Below are positions 12,686-25,012 of a stretch of DNA of 64,000 bases, one piece after another; the first letter of the stretch is position 1, and each line of letters starts with the position of its first letter. The notes beneath the pieces were generated by a model. It made no database searches. It was not told where the DNA came from and worked only from the letters and a program-made list of their open reading frames with translations. Source of the DNA: Limanda limanda (taxonomy: Eukaryota; Chordata; Actinopteri; Pleuronectiformes; Pleuronectidae); NCBI RefSeq assembly GCF_963576545.1, contig NC_083655.1, positions 16,568,204-16,632,203 on the forward strand. The letters run 5' to 3'. Position numbers and translations under genes: made by a program.

Positions 12686-13825
12686 GTGTAAGTAGATAGG
12701 CATTTTAAACTAACAACGACAATAAACCCTCTCTTACAGTATTTGATCCATATTTATTTATGTAATCAACCTAAATCCTGCTGACTGTGAGTCTGGGGTG
12801 AGCCCCCCCCCCCCTGCTCCTCTGACTCTCCATTAGACCCTGGAGCATCACCGAGCTGCACTGACATCTACTGAGAATCTCATTAGCAGCACCGGGAGAG
12901 AGAGGCCAGGGGAGATCTGCAGAGACACAGACACAACAGCACGGCAGCATATTGCCAGGCAGCATCTAAATGCATGTGAGGTGCAGCGGGGGGGCAGAGG
13001 GCCATAGGTTGCTAGTTACGGAGGGGTGGTAACATTAGGGGGAGCGAGGCTGCAGGGCGGAGGACAGGACTCCTACCACTATATGTCCCAATCACCGCAG
13101 TGTGTATGTGTGTGGGTGTGTTTGTGTGTTTGTGTGTGTCTTTGGAGGTAATCTCTTTTTTATTCTGACCATCCTCCGGTCAGTATTTAAATATATGTGG
13201 AGCCCTTACACACAAAAAAACATCAGAAGTAAGTTATCGTATGAAACATGAACCTTGAACTAACAGGTAAAAACATAATGACAGAGAAGCTAACATTCAA
13301 ATAATTGTATGACCGAAATGTCGTGTTCCTCCCTCATGGTGAAGCGGGATGCACAGCCTTATAAACAGGTGTTTGGGTCCAAGACTTTACCAAAGGTTAT
13401 GCATTAACCATGCAGAACTATGCATGTTAGGAGAGAGGTTTACAAGGATTTTGTGTAATAATAACACACACAAAATAAGGATATTTATCAAAATTTACAT
13501 TGTTACGTGTGTGTGTGTGACAGGAGCCTCACTGTTTCACCATGTCATTAAACACAACCTAACCACTGGAGGGGAATTAGATGGAGGTGGAGCAGGAGAG
13601 GATGGTGAAGGGAACAGGTGACCATGGGATGTGGTTGTTAAGTGTGCTTTATGTAATGATTTGCAAACTAATGGTTTTCTTACCAAGACTTTTCTGGAGA
13701 ACATTCATGGGAATATCTCGTCTGACTTTTGCAGCAATTTTTTTTTTACCAGTAAAGTTACTGGTTCAGTAAAAGGAAGAGTTTTTTTGGACTTCTCTCA
13801 TTTTGCCTCTTCGCCAGCAACAGCC
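12686..13825. other. Unassigned non-coding sequence with C12 and GT-rich tracts
   Basis: A C12 run lies at 12803-12814. Bases 12830-13080 are GC-richer unique sequence, and an imperfect GT tract lies at 13099-13140. A 90-residue frame at 13349-13621 has no recognisable domain. No gene is supported. Confidence 0.55.
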
Positions 13826-14075
13826 AGTGGTGTGAGGCATTATGTTTTCTGTCCGTCCCAAAGATGAAGTGATTGGATTGTAGAGGTCGTAGGTCAAAGA
13901 TCCATATCACAGCGCCCTCATATTTTTGTGAATGTGATATATCAGGAGACCCCACAGGGGATTTTCATTACATCCGGTAAAAACATTTACTTAGACCTGA
14001 TCAGAATATTGAGGTCAAATGTCAAGATAATCCTTTCAAATATGCCACAAATGTTGACTTAGACTCAAATTAATG
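13826..14075 (+). repeat. Decayed teleost dispersed repeat
   Basis: Ordered boxes match a common fish repeat: GTGTGAGGCATTATGTTTTC, CTGTCCGTCCCA, GGTCGTAGGTCAAAG, TTTGTGAATGTGATATATCA, AGGGGATTTTCATTACATC, GAGGTCAAATGTCAAG and GCCACAAATGTTGACTTAGA. The usual form carries repeated GGTCAAAGGTCAAGG units. The copy is old and has no coding capacity. The class of the family is not known to me. Confidence 0.6.
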
Positions 14076-15065
14076 TTTTGTTTTCCATAAAATTCACCTG
14101 GAATAAGTGAGACGTGACAATAAGTGTCATACTTGAAACTTAAAGGGGGTACTTTAAAATAATTATTGGCTCCCATTTTTCTGCTCTCTGGAAAATAAAC
14201 TATTTTATATATTTTTATTATATGTATTTCTTTGTAAGTATGTTCTCTCTTAGGTCTCAATATGACTCAATAAATGTCGTGTCTCACCTATTTCTTATTT
14301 CTGAAAGCTTTGATGAAAATAGGAAAAACACATCATGAAAACGAGAAATAAAAAGAGGCTGAGGAGAGAATCACAATTTGATCTCCAGTACAACCCACTC
14401 CATCCTCAGCCTGCTTCAAAACATCCACTACATATGAGTGACACACATCACAGTCAGTGGGGAGTCAGGGAAAGTGTGTGTAGGTGTGTATGTGTGAGTC
14501 TGCTTCTTTGTGTACCGGTTTACGCACACACAAACCAATCCATCTCAGCCCTTCGCTGTCGAGTGTTCAGACAGAGCCAGACAGTCTGCTATCTCTATTA
14601 AACTGGCATCCCCGAGGAGCTTCCTCCTGCTGCCAGACCTGGAGCACGGCTCATCCCTGAAGACTATTAATCTGAGCCGGGCTGCTGCTGTCGGAGCCTC
14701 GGCTCCAGTGCAACAAGTCTCCTCGTGTTCTCCACGCCTTCCTACCTGCAGACGTGTGGGTGTATAAAAGGAGGACACAGACATGACATGTTTAACACAC
14801 TGCAGGGATATCTACATGTGGGTATATGCACTCGGCTACATGGAATAAAACACAGACCAATCTAAAGCCCAACACATTTATCTTTACCTCCAGCTGTGTG
14901 TATGACATGATAGGAATACGAAACTTTATTGAAAATAAAACAGCAACTGTTAAGATACAGCAATTTAATTCTTGCCAAATCGTACCTCCCTTTATTGGCT
15001 GTGAGTTAAATTCAGGATAGATTTTTGAAAAAATGTCATAACAACCAGTTCAGAATGTTAAAAAA
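14076..15065. other. Unassigned non-coding sequence
   Basis: No gene recognised. Bases 14560-14760 are GC-richer with modest CpG. The rest is AT-rich. Frames of 74-88 residues show no domain features. Confidence 0.55.
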
Positions 15066-15069
15066 ATAA

Positions 15070-15420
15070 AGATCAGTACGGTCTGGCGCACCATTATATT
15101 TCAGATCTTATCCCTATAATAATGATATATAATAAAAGGTATTCAGTTCAGCTCAATTTTAAGTCAAGTCCTTACATTTATAGAGAAAATGTTCCAAACT
15201 GTAATCTAAGATCTTTCAACCCAACACTTGCTTGTGGTTCCTAAGTCAAGGCTGGTAACTGAGGGACCCTGAGGCTGTGGAATTCCTTGCCTGAGTAGAG
15301 TCGACTTTCCAGCACTTGAGCTGATTCTAAATCCTTTTTTAAATTTATTTACTTTTGTCTTGTTTTATTCACATGTATTTTGCACTTTGTGACCTTGTTT
15401 AAATCATTGCTATATATATA
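15070..15420 (+). mobile_element. L2-type LINE fragment, decayed and probably interrupted
   Basis: Around 15080-15115 the conceptual translation reads GLAHHYISDLIP, matching the GLAPxYLSDLL motif of L2-clade reverse transcriptases. Around 15262-15299 it reads GTLRLWNSLPE, matching the RLWNSLP motif that follows it. Between them lies a TTCAGTTCAGCTCAATTTTA box typical of a different fish repeat (about 15142-15210), so the LINE seems to be interrupted by a second insertion. After 15300 the sequence continues to a T-rich 3' region. Stops and frameshifts show it is dead. Confidence 0.7.
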
Positions 15421-16950
15421 AAATAGTATTTGAATTAATATATATTAATTTTTTACATTCTGAGATATTCAAAGTACAACATATTTTTTATATATGTAAA
15501 ATTGTAAACTGCATATAAGTAGAATAAGTAAAATCGCTTGTACACAATACATCATGGCCTTTAGTTATATTTATTGGGGAAAAAATGTATACCTCCATGT
15601 GACCACTAGGTGATAGCAAAGTCTCACTGCTGAGCTATAAACAGTTTCCAGTGTTAGGGTTCAGTTACAGCAGTGTCAACAAAACCAATCATATGTACAC
15701 TCCTTAAATACTATACTCTTACCTTACTCACATCAGTTATTACTGAGAGATATTTTGAACTCTAAAAAAAGAGGGTGAACCTCAAGGTAAAAATGTACAG
15801 TAGGTAAAGTGAGTTCATGCTGTGCTGCACGTCCCTGACTAAGAGAAGCTAATGGGCATAAAAACACAGTTGGTCAAAGCTAATGGAGCAAATTACCCTC
15901 CTTCATTTCCTCAAAATGTGAATCACTGCCTTTGTTGCCAAAACCTACACGTCTCCTGTGCGGCCTGTTTTCTCTCCCACCTCTTCTCCAACCATCGGTG
16001 GAAAATCGAGTTACTCGCCCATTTGGAGGCATGACACGGCCGCCCGGTGGATCACATGTTGCATCCACGGTGCCTTTAAGTGACAGATGAGAGGAGAGAT
16101 GTGGATTTAACATATTATGGTCTGGGCTGCTCCTCGATAAGCACGGGGTGTGCACTTTTAAGCACCGGGTCATACTCACACACGTACACTGCGTCTGCCC
16201 TGGGATATAAGTTAACCTGGTTTTGACTATGAAGCAATTTGTAATATAAAAACAGATTCTGAGCCATTTCTAGAGGATGTGAAAAATGTTCCCAGCTGAT
16301 ATGGTTGCATTTATCTGCTCTCTATACGTTAAGATGTCAGGTTGTACAAACACTACTGTGGGATTTATGGCGGAGCTCCAATGTTCCTTTATACAGCCCT
16401 CCCTCCACAACAATGTGAACGCACTTATCTGCTCTACATGTCAGTGACTTATCAGAATATAAACTAGACCATGAACATTCTGTCTGGGCCTAAATTATGA
16501 ACCTGGAACGACATCACACATAAGGAAACATATATCAACTGCACGAAGAGTGAAGTAAGATAAAGACGCCCCTCTCACATTATACCCGGACTGTAGCAGC
16601 AAAGTTCTGACATAAATTACAAATGTTTCATTATCTTAAGTAGTTATTTAACCTTAGCATTAGGTCAACACCTGTTTTATGACTTTATATACATTTTATA
16701 TATGATTGATGTAAATGGCAATATTCTAATAGGAACAACCTCCAATAGGAATATTGTTTATTGTATAACTTTCAGCAGCAAATACTTTTTGAAGGAGAAA
16801 ACATCTTGGATATCAACATATCAATACAATGCTCCTAATTTTCTGATATTATTATTGTCAGATTATGCTCTAGTCTACAGTATTCACTTGTGATTTCAGC
16901 ATTATGAAACTTTTCATAGTTCTCTTTAGGCACCAAGGTATGGTTCAGGA
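15421..16950. other. Unassigned AT-rich non-coding sequence
   Basis: Bases 15400-15540 are nearly pure AT with TATATA runs. CACTAGGTGATAGC near 15604 resembles a short box common in fish repeats. Bases 15960-16190 are GC-richer unique DNA. No gene recognised. Confidence 0.55.
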
Positions 16951-16956
16951 AAGATC

Positions 16957-17195
16957 GTCCATCCATCAACTATCTATACCAGTAATCATTTATGGATTGT
17001 AAAGAGACTGGAGCCAATCCCAGCTGAGATCAGGGAAAATCGAGAGGCAAACATACTACGTTGAGACAAACTTTCACAATCACATTGGAAACGATGGTCA
17101 ATTTAGAGTGTCGTATTAACGTAACCCCAATCTCAATGTCTTCGGCTTGTGGGAGGAACCCAGAGTATCAAAGATCCACTCCATACAGACATACA
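16957..17195 (+). repeat. Decayed teleost dispersed repeat, GGAGCCAATCCCAGCTGA type
   Basis: Boxes in order: CGTCCATCCATCAACTATCT, CTGGAGCCAATCCCAGCTGA, a CACAATCACATTGGAAACG remnant of the CATTCACACTCACA box, GGTCAATTTAGAGTGTC, and CTTGTGGGAGGAACCCAGAGTA. This family is one of the most abundant in spiny-rayed fishes. A better-preserved copy lies at 33211-33498 and a poor one at 27676-27860. Confidence 0.75.
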
Positions 17196-17214
17196 TACAG
17201 GGACCTTTTAGTTT

Positions 17215-17540
17215 GGTTCAGTTTATTTCAAAAGTTTTCAAAAGACAAAAATAAAAGAAATTTGTAGGAAAAAGAAATATCACAAAATAGATGATCATCA
17301 ACATAAGTAGTAGAAAAAAATGTCAGTAACATAAATTAACATACATCAACATTCTTTCTTCTGTTTGAAAAGTAGTAGTAGTAGAGGCAACATACTTGTC
17401 CACATTCTGCACTTGGATGCACTGGGTACGTGTGTGAATGGTTGAATGGCAAAACCGTACTCTAAAGAGCTTTGAGTGGCCATCACGACTAAAATAGAGC
17501 TATATAAAGCACTGTATAAATACAGACCATTCAAACCATG
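17215..17540 (-). repeat. Dispersed repeat remnants, including a CCATTCACCCATTCACAC-type copy
   Basis: The minus strand of 17425-17535 reads the same boxes as the plus-strand copy at 46475-46680: GCCACTCAAAGCTCTTTAGAG, then GCCATTCAACCATTCACACA. Bases 17215-17395 are A-rich with AGTAGTAGTAGTAG at 17378-17391 and may be the tail of another insertion. The pair shows this family in both orientations within the window. Confidence 0.65.
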
Positions 17541-20390
17541 AAAAACATAAAAACTGTGTGTTTCAAATCACTGACTTCTGTGATCTGACCACTCCTAAAA
17601 TCAACCAATCACATCTGTTCTCTGGATCAGCAGCATCAAACAAAGCAGCGAGTTTCATGTGTGGCAAACTAAAAGCCTGGACTTGATTTGAAATCTTGAA
17701 CTTTGATTACTTTTAGTTATAAGAAAAACAAAAGCGACTGTTTGTGTAGCAGGTGGAGATTTAATAGAATGTGATAACACACTTTCATTAAGGTAAACAC
17801 ACCTGCTTTAGTATTGTGGACCTTTGCTTACTAAATGTGCATGTAAGCACTGAAGGTTGCTGATTATAAGGTGTGAGATCAACAGCACAGACTAGACGTC
17901 ACCGTGAATTACTGGTGAAATGTTTCTTTAATGCATCAGCCACAGACCCTCCCCTGGTGTCACATAGATTATGTCACATCTCCTCAGCGACAGACTTGTC
18001 AAGGCGCTAATATGAAAGGTTGGGTGTATGATCACATCAACAATGTCACGACTGGTAAACTACACCCTCCCATCCATCACTTCCACCCTGAGTGCATGTG
18101 CAATCAATCACAGCCGAGCCACAGCACCGTAATGGAGCCGCAGCTCCGAGAGGAGGAGGATAATATCCATCAGGGTGAAGGTAATGTGACACTCATAATG
18201 TTTGCACACAGACTCAGGAGTTAAGTCAAATGAAGTGTTCTGTCCTTTGAAGTCACACATTCGACAGGATAATGATGATGGAGACAAGGCTTTATTAAAT
18301 ATTCCTGCGCACTCTTCTCAACTTTAAATAAGGTTAGTCTGCGCCTTGCATTAAATCTTGTGCTGAGGACGAGGTTATTGGGATGTGAAGCAGATCATTT
18401 TGTTTTCATTACTTTCAGTGTCTCTTTTACGCCTTTGATCTCTTTTTGTCCCATCACTTCATGGGTCTTTTGTGGAGAAAACTTCTGAAACAATGAACTG
18501 TATTAAAAACAAGGAGACGTCAGTGGCAGAATGTTTTATTAAAAACGATTTTAAATAAGATTACTTTCCTATTTTGACCTTGTTTCAACTCCCCCGCTGA
18601 GCCCCTGAAAGCTAACATTACTTCCCTGTGATCAAAGTCAAAGTTAACTGCTTCTTATAGTTTCCCGTAAGGCCGAGGAGCAGGGATGGGTGGTGGCCTG
18701 CTGGCCTGCCCTTTTTTAAAACCCAAGGCTACTTTCCCTCGGTCCACAGCAAACTCTTGACAGGCCTAGGTGGTATTTTATTATTTCAGTTCATTCTGTC
18801 TATTCGGGCTCTATAATTACTCCATACATGTCATTTAACTCTCCCTTTTTTTTTAAATTACATGTCTGACCCTCTCTCAGGGATAGGATTTCCCTGCCAT
18901 GTATTTTAACGTGCTCTATTTTAAACCTTGTCTCTGTTATTATTTTTCATTTTGGGTTTTTCCTTTAATCATTGTGCTATGATGTTGCTTTTCGGTATTT
19001 TGTCTGGAACTGGGAGCTAAAATGTTGAAAATGTGAGGCAAAGTTGGTGCAAAACGGTGACGCCATGTGCAGGAGGACCTGTTTGTGTTTGCTTTTTTTG
19101 TCTGTATTTGGATTGAAGGGATTGTGAATCCTCCTGAGTACAACATGAAGGACTTAAGCAACCTGTTAGCTGCGCCACCATGATTATCACATTCCCATCG
19201 TACTGTGTATACGCGGTCTGAAATGTTTGCTGCATCATTCATCTTAATTTTAGAAATAATTTCAAAACCAAAAGCTGTTTCCCCTGCGTTGTACAAACAT
19301 TCAAATTGTGGGAACGGCAGAGATGTCATTTCCAAGAGAGTTCCTCCTCTAATTTTAAAGCAAAACATCACATCATTGGACTGATGCCTGTCTTAAAAAG
19401 AGAGGCGAAGAAAGTGAGAGCTACAGGCCTTTCAGGGCCTTTGTTTACGTGAGCGTTACAGGCACGATTCCCACAAACGTGGATGGGAGCCCTTTGTAAA
19501 CAGGGCTTGAGTGAAGCTGCTGTTCGCCTGCCAATCTAAATACAACAAGGGCCCGTGGTAAGCTTCACCGCCATCTCTAATTCTGGCTTTGGCTTTGGCT
19601 TTGGTGGAGAGCGGGGCCGCGCTTGGAGGCCACACCACTGCATGCTGAGGGAGGACCTAGTTTCTGCAGTTGGTGAGAGATGGCATCCAGGGATACACAC
19701 TCTGCACCACACAATCACTGACACATATTGAACGCATGTCGTAGCGGATGATGCGATTGCGGTGATGCAATGGTGGATTTTTATGAATTCTGAAATCCAG
19801 GCCAGAAATCATCAGAAAACGAAGATTGAGGATCTCACAGCTGTAATCCTGCCAGGTGTTGTTTAGAATCTGTTTTGTTTAGAATCTGGAGAGTTTGCTT
19901 GTTTGTCCCAGTTACCTAATGACGAGCGTGTGTGGCAGCGACTGGTTCCTGGTACACAGTTTTGGCATGACAGCGAGGAAATGAGCTCCACATGACATCG
20001 GCCTCTGCTAATGTAATTATCTGCACGATAGTTAAGCTCAGTTAAACATGGAGGCTCTGCTCGGACAGTTTATCAACCTCATCTCTGCTCCCGACACATC
20101 TTACTCTCGTCAGAAAGCTACTGATTATAAGTTACACAGCAAATCTATCTCCACAGGTGTGAGTAGAACTTGGCGTGCAAGCAACACTAGGGGGAGCCAA
20201 GCTATAACAGAGCAACACAAAAGAAAACCACTCCTAAATAAAAGTTTCTCTCCCAAGTGAACTTAACACACTCATAAAAGGACAGTTGTTGTCCTTCTGT
20301 CTTGTTAGAGCCGCCACTGATGTGTGACTTGTCCCTGTCTATCAGTACGTGCTCTTACCACACAGCCTTGTTGTTAGAGTTGGAGGTAGA
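17541..20390. other. Unassigned non-coding sequence
   Basis: No gene recognised. Bases 18540-18740 and 19390-19720 are more balanced in composition and could include weak conserved elements. GGCTTT is repeated three times at 19585-19604, and TTGTTTAGAATCTG is tandemly duplicated at about 19858-19889. The 143-residue minus-strand frame at 18940-19371 has no recognisable features. Confidence 0.55.
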
Positions 20391-20560
20391 CTTGGCTAAT
20401 GGAGGCCCTGTTCATTAAGCCCGAGGAGTGAGCTGGGGACGGGCTAATGAGAAAGGCGCCTTTGACAGACCGAGGCTGGCGCTGTAATAATTGGACGAAG
20501 CGAAAAAGGGTCACTCTGAAAAACAAGGAGTTAAAATGGACAGAGGCTCTCTCCCCGTCC
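20391..20560. promoter_or_regulatory. Weak candidate conserved non-coding element
   Basis: Unique sequence with GGCTAATGGAGG, TTCATTAAGCCCG, GGCTAATGAG and GTAATAATTGG set in GC-rich context. The repeated TAAT cores suggest homeodomain sites. The inference rests on texture alone. Confidence 0.2.
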
Positions 20561-20955
20561 CTCCCTTCCCCACACTTAGCTGCATTTCACTGGGTTTTCA
20601 CAGATTTTTTGGTTGACTGGCCCCACATAAATTGATACAAATCCATAATCCAGATTCGGGCTTAAAGTAGTCTCTCCCTCCCCTGCTTTCCCAACCCCCC
20701 ATGCAGGAGTGTGTGGAAGTATTGATCTGAGACTGAATAATTGAGAAGCTTAAGCTAAGCAAGCATGTGAGGGAAAATGGTACTGAATAGTACATCCTAA
20801 AATTGGGCATCAAATTTGTAGTGCAAAGAGCTGCAGTGTAAGTCAACAATAAATTGGGTCCTTTTGGTTTTGCACCAAAGTTTTGCTGTCTAGAAGTTTT
20901 GTGATTATAATGAAGATAGTTTGGTCAGATCTGGGGATGTTTGACTTTAGACACT
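20561..20955. other. Unassigned non-coding sequence
   Basis: Nothing recognised. The composition is ordinary. Confidence 0.6.
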
Positions 20956-20959
20956 GGTC

Positions 20960-21160
20960 ACATGTTCACACGATATGATATATGATATGATAGTTTTACT
21001 CCATTTATGTATTTTATATTTTTTATATATATCCAAGTATTGCATATGTATTATAACTTTACTAATGCATATTTTTGACTGCCCTCTTGCTGCTGTAATG
21101 TTGCATTTCTCCCCACTGTGGGACTAATAAAAGTTGTATCTGATCTTATCGTATCTTACA
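20960..21160 (+). mobile_element. Non-LTR retrotransposon 3' end with microsatellite tail
   Basis: TTGCTGCTGTAATGTTGCAT, TTTCTCCCCACTGTGGGACT and AATAAAAGTTGTATCTGATC are followed by degenerate TTATCGTATCTTAC units. This is the usual 3' terminus of a fish LINE that ends in (ATCTT)n. Only the untranslated tail is present and no reverse transcriptase motif is visible. The clade (L2, CR1 or Rex type) cannot be fixed from the tail. Confidence 0.6.
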
Positions 21161-21884
21161 CAATGCGACCGTTACTTCACTTTCACAATAAAAGATTGTC
21201 TGTCACTTTCCAGCTTAAACCATTCGAGTATGTCTTTACGAAACAATGAATCTAATGCAATGCACATGCAGGACACCTCCCTCAGTCCACTTTCCCAGGC
21301 TCCCGCCCTCCACTGCTCCTGAGGGGACTTATTAAAATCCATATTTTTCCACCAGACATTTGAAAGATTTCAGAAACAGGTGCACCTGGTCCTGCCATGG
21401 GAAGGGGGGAGGGGGGGTGGGGCAGTTTATGGGTCACATTTGTTTTATTGCAACAAGAATGAACACAAAGAAATTCAGAGAAATGTCTCCGAGTCTTAAC
21501 GAAAACATGCAACTTTAGCATGACTTTTTCCAGTTATGGGTTTTGACATGAATCACAGCTGCCAACTGCTACCAAAACCTCCTGTGGACTGCGAAACATC
21601 TGCCAGCACAGAAATCCGATACAGCATGTAGCAGTTGGTGCATTACACTGTAGCTGGAGAAGGATTCTCTCTAAATCGAAATGTGTTAACAAAAAAAGTT
21701 TTTTCCAGACATTGTTAATGACACAGGAAACATTAAAATAAGTTGAGCTACAAGCACAAATGAGTAACAGATGGCATTGGGTTCAATTTAGCTTTAAAAT
21801 ATCAACAAATAAACAAATGGTCAAATATTAAACTTTACTTTCATGATAGCAATGTATGCTTTGTTAGTGAGAGCATTCATTTGG
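21161..21884. other. Unassigned non-coding sequence
   Basis: No gene recognised. The G-run cluster at 21399-21422 is listed separately. Confidence 0.55.
21399..21422 (+). repeat. G-quadruplex-capable tract
   Basis: Four G-runs of 3, 6, 7 and 4 bases are separated by AA, A and T. This is a textbook intramolecular quadruplex pattern on the plus strand. Confidence 0.85.
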
Positions 21885-22015
21885 AGTCATGTTACTGGCC
21901 ACCTGATGAATGACCAATATTCATTCTCTTTTAGCTCGGTTTTTGGTCTCCACCAACTCCTTAGGGAAATATCAGCCCTTTGTCTCCACTATGTTCACGA
22001 GCTGGTCTCTAAAAA
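21885..22015 (+). repeat. Decayed teleost dispersed repeat fragment
   Basis: CATTCTCTTTTAGCTCGGTT, TTTGGTCTCCACCAACTCCT, TAGGGAAATATCAGCC and TCCACTATGTTCACGAGCTG follow the order of a common fish repeat. The 127-residue frame starting at 21843 overlaps it and is not a gene. Confidence 0.55.
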
Positions 22016-23555
22016 AAAAGGACAATTGACTCCTTATCTATTCCCAGTGGGAGTTGAGCTTGACGTCACAAACGCATCTAAAACTGAAATACTATCTCAT
22101 CTTGCTGTCAACTCAAATTATCGAGTCCACCCGGGGATGTCATGTTTCCATCACTGTCGATCTGAGCCTATAACAAAAATGATGTTAAAATATGATAAAA
22201 CGTGTGTCTACTGCAGAGTCATCTGACCTGGGAGTGAATGCCCATTTAATCAGTTCCGATTGCGGACAAAAGCCAGTGAAGAAGGGGCTTAATTAAATTA
22301 ATCTGCGGCCGTACCTCACTTTCAAGCTCCAGGAAGCAGATTCTGGTGATCATCTTCTCTGGGTTCAACCAGTGACCCTTTCCTCATTGTCACATTGTTA
22401 TTTTTAATAATGAAAATATTGATTATAGCCTCTTTGAGGAAGTGAACGCAGATTTGTGAAAGACACACAAGTTTACTGGAAGATATATGGTTCATCTGCA
22501 CTGCTGCTAACCCCGGATCCTGCTCCCTCCTTTCATTCACTCAGACACGTGTTCATGCCCTGACAGTTTCCTGACTGCAATCACGCACTCCGGTAAAACG
22601 AGAGCGATGTTTTCCTTCTCACACCACTTACTGTATGTCACATATATACAGTAGCACACCCTTTCCACCCATCCACACTGTGTCGCCGGCCTCTCTCTCT
22701 CATATCTTTCGCTCTGGTCTCTCCGCTCGCTCTCCACATGTCACTGAGGCACAGTGGAGGAGACAGGCGTGGAGCAGAGCGGCAGCTGATGATGAAATAT
22801 GACCCAGTGATTTGTGGATTGTCTGCTGTTGAAGATGTTAGACAAAGACAGACAGACTCAGACTTGTAGTGGGAAGCTGCAACAGATGGGAGTGGATTTT
22901 TTTTCCCCCATTTTTTCTTTTCTCCCCCCCTCACATTGCATAACTTGCAGTTTTATGATACACAGAGGCTTGGGTTCCTGTACGGGAGGCTGAAATGTTG
23001 AAATGCATTGCTAATAATTAGTAATTAGGAGAGCTGCTGAGAATCGGTTTTTGGGTGACACAAGCACATTTACAGTGCACCTAATGAGTCAAAGGGTATT
23101 ATAATAACTAAATACAATCAAATAAAAATACACTATAGTTCAATTTTCTTCCCAAAATAGATTTTCAAATTAAAAGAATTAGACTGATTAAAAATTAATG
23201 TGTCCTCTGCGATATGTGATATAAGGTCAAATTTCATAATCAGAAAGAAGAAGAGTGTTTTAATTGGCTTTCGACTAATACACCATGCACATCAGAGACA
23301 GTTGCTCCAGAGGAGACTCAGGCGACTGAACATGCCGCAGCAATCCATAATTCCACATGGCTTAGGTGTACCTGTATCAATATCATATTCTTATGGATGC
23401 TTGTATACCCGACATTTCCTGACCCCTGTCAAATATGAGACCTTTTTTGTAAATTATTGTCAGTGTCCCATATTAATTTCTGCCAGAAGAGACTTAAGCG
23501 AATTAAATGAAAATTTGAAAATTTGAATCAAAGTACATATATTGTTATCAGGGGA
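22016..23555. other. Unassigned non-coding sequence
   Basis: Bases 22205-22330 (CATTTAATCAG, GGGGCTTAATTAAATTAATC) look like a short candidate conserved element. Bases 22910-22927 hold T- and C-rich tracts. Frames of 72-108 residues have no domain features. Confidence 0.5.
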
Positions 23556-23561
23556 AAATAA

Positions 23562-23935
23562 TTCAGTGCTTGGACCCAAGCAGGAAGTAGAATGCAATGG
23601 ATGATCTGTCCACTCCACGCATCGACCAGGAACGGTGCACCAACACAGTAGATGGTGGTAATGCACCTTGACGTGTGTTGCCACCTGCCCAATAAACCGA
23701 ACAAAGATGAAGAAGAGCAAGTTGTTGGGAAGTCTCATTAAGGCTTCTGATTGGACGGTCAAGGGACGTCTGTCAATCATTGATCGTGATGCATAACTGA
23801 CATCAAAATAAGGGACCGAGAACATTTTGAACTTTGGCTCAGGGACGAGCTGGTGGAGCCTGGAGATAGCGAGACCACGTGACTTTGGAAGCACGCACAA
23901 GAAGACAGTCTTCCTGACTGAACCTTCGTTTAACT
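23562..23935 (+). repeat. Dispersed repeat copy A (pairs with 45205-45600)
   Basis: It shares AGGCTTCTGATTGGACGGT exactly with the copy at 45 kb. Diverged matches lie at GCAGGAAGTAGAATGC versus GCTGGAAGTAGAACGC and GAGCTGGTGGAGCCTG versus GAGCCAGCGGAGCCTG, in the same order and orientation. Bases 23650-23725 carry a GGTGGTAATGCACC, GTTGCCACCTGCCC, AAACCGAACAAAGA module known from many fish repeats. The 159-residue minus-strand frame across it is incidental. Confidence 0.65.
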
Positions 23936-23939
23936 GCAT

Positions 23940-25005
23940 TTGGCCTTAGGCCTCTTGATCTGCAGATAAAGGTTTGGTCTCTCCAGCACACGCAAAACAA
24001 AGTTCAAATTCTACTTCCAGCCACCAGCACTCACAAACTGGTTTTGTCATGAGTGACAACTCAGTGCTGTCACTGTCAGTTACCTTGATTTATCTTTTAC
24101 TGTCATATGGTTTTACTCATGATGTCACATGGTTCTGTGACAATGTGATTTACCATGCTGATACGACACGATTAATTTTAGTATTGCTGGAACATTGTGA
24201 GTTTGTTTTGGCAAAACTGAAAATTCACAGCATTGCGAAACGATCATGATGCAACAGGAGCAGTAGGAAAAATAATCAATCCATCCAATCTATCATTAAA
24301 TTATATTAGAATAAATGATTTAAATGAAAAAGTTATATCTATACTATTGCCATCATTTCCCATTATTATCATTTTGTATTAATTAATGCACCAGTGAAGA
24401 CAGATGGCCATCCAGGAAGTTTTCCATGTCTGCACTGGACACACACGCACACACTGCATTTGAAATTTTGAATTTTTCTCTGCTGGTTGAGAAAATATAT
24501 TTGATCATAGTTTGTCATCAGTATAAATAATATATGTTTAGGAGAATCGACCTGTTAAATATTCTCTACTATGTGTTGACATGAAACTCAACAGATTTGC
24601 TGTTTCAAACATCTTCTAACGGAAGTCAAATCCTCTGTGGTCCCAGTAGCAGTAATGAGTTCAGAATAAGGGGAAAAATAGATGTACAGTTAAGGTGAAT
24701 AGTTATTAAATTAAAACAATCTCCATCCAGACCAGAGTTTTAGCTCTGTATCAGGAATAATCTCTGTTTATAATGACCAATGCCAAACACTTGGCATTTG
24801 CATACCGGTGTAAACAGGGAGCAGATTATTAATTTGTAGTTGATAAATACAGAAAACACTGTGAAATAACAGGTTAGAAAGAGCAGGGATTTCTTTGCCT
24901 GGACCGGTGAAGAGGTGGAACTGTTATTGACAGTGTGTTAGCAACGTTCCACATCCACCGCTGGTAAGTTGAGTTATGACTCATAAGACCCGATGAAAAA
25001 GTGAA
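23940..25005. other. Unassigned AT-rich non-coding sequence
   Basis: No gene or repeat recognised. A short CA-rich stretch lies at 24437-24456. Confidence 0.55.
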
Positions 25006-25012
25006 AGCAGGT

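Noticed and set aside
11747..12691. 314-residue plus-strand frame, the longest in the window
   Set aside because: Its second half is HTHTHT from CA arrays and the four minisatellite spacers, and its first half crosses G-rich simple sequence. No domain is present.
21843..22226. 127-residue plus-strand frame
   Set aside because: It overlaps a repeat fragment (21885-22015), and the rest has no protein features.
23460..23939. 159-residue minus-strand frame
   Set aside because: It lies almost wholly within a dispersed repeat (23562-23935).
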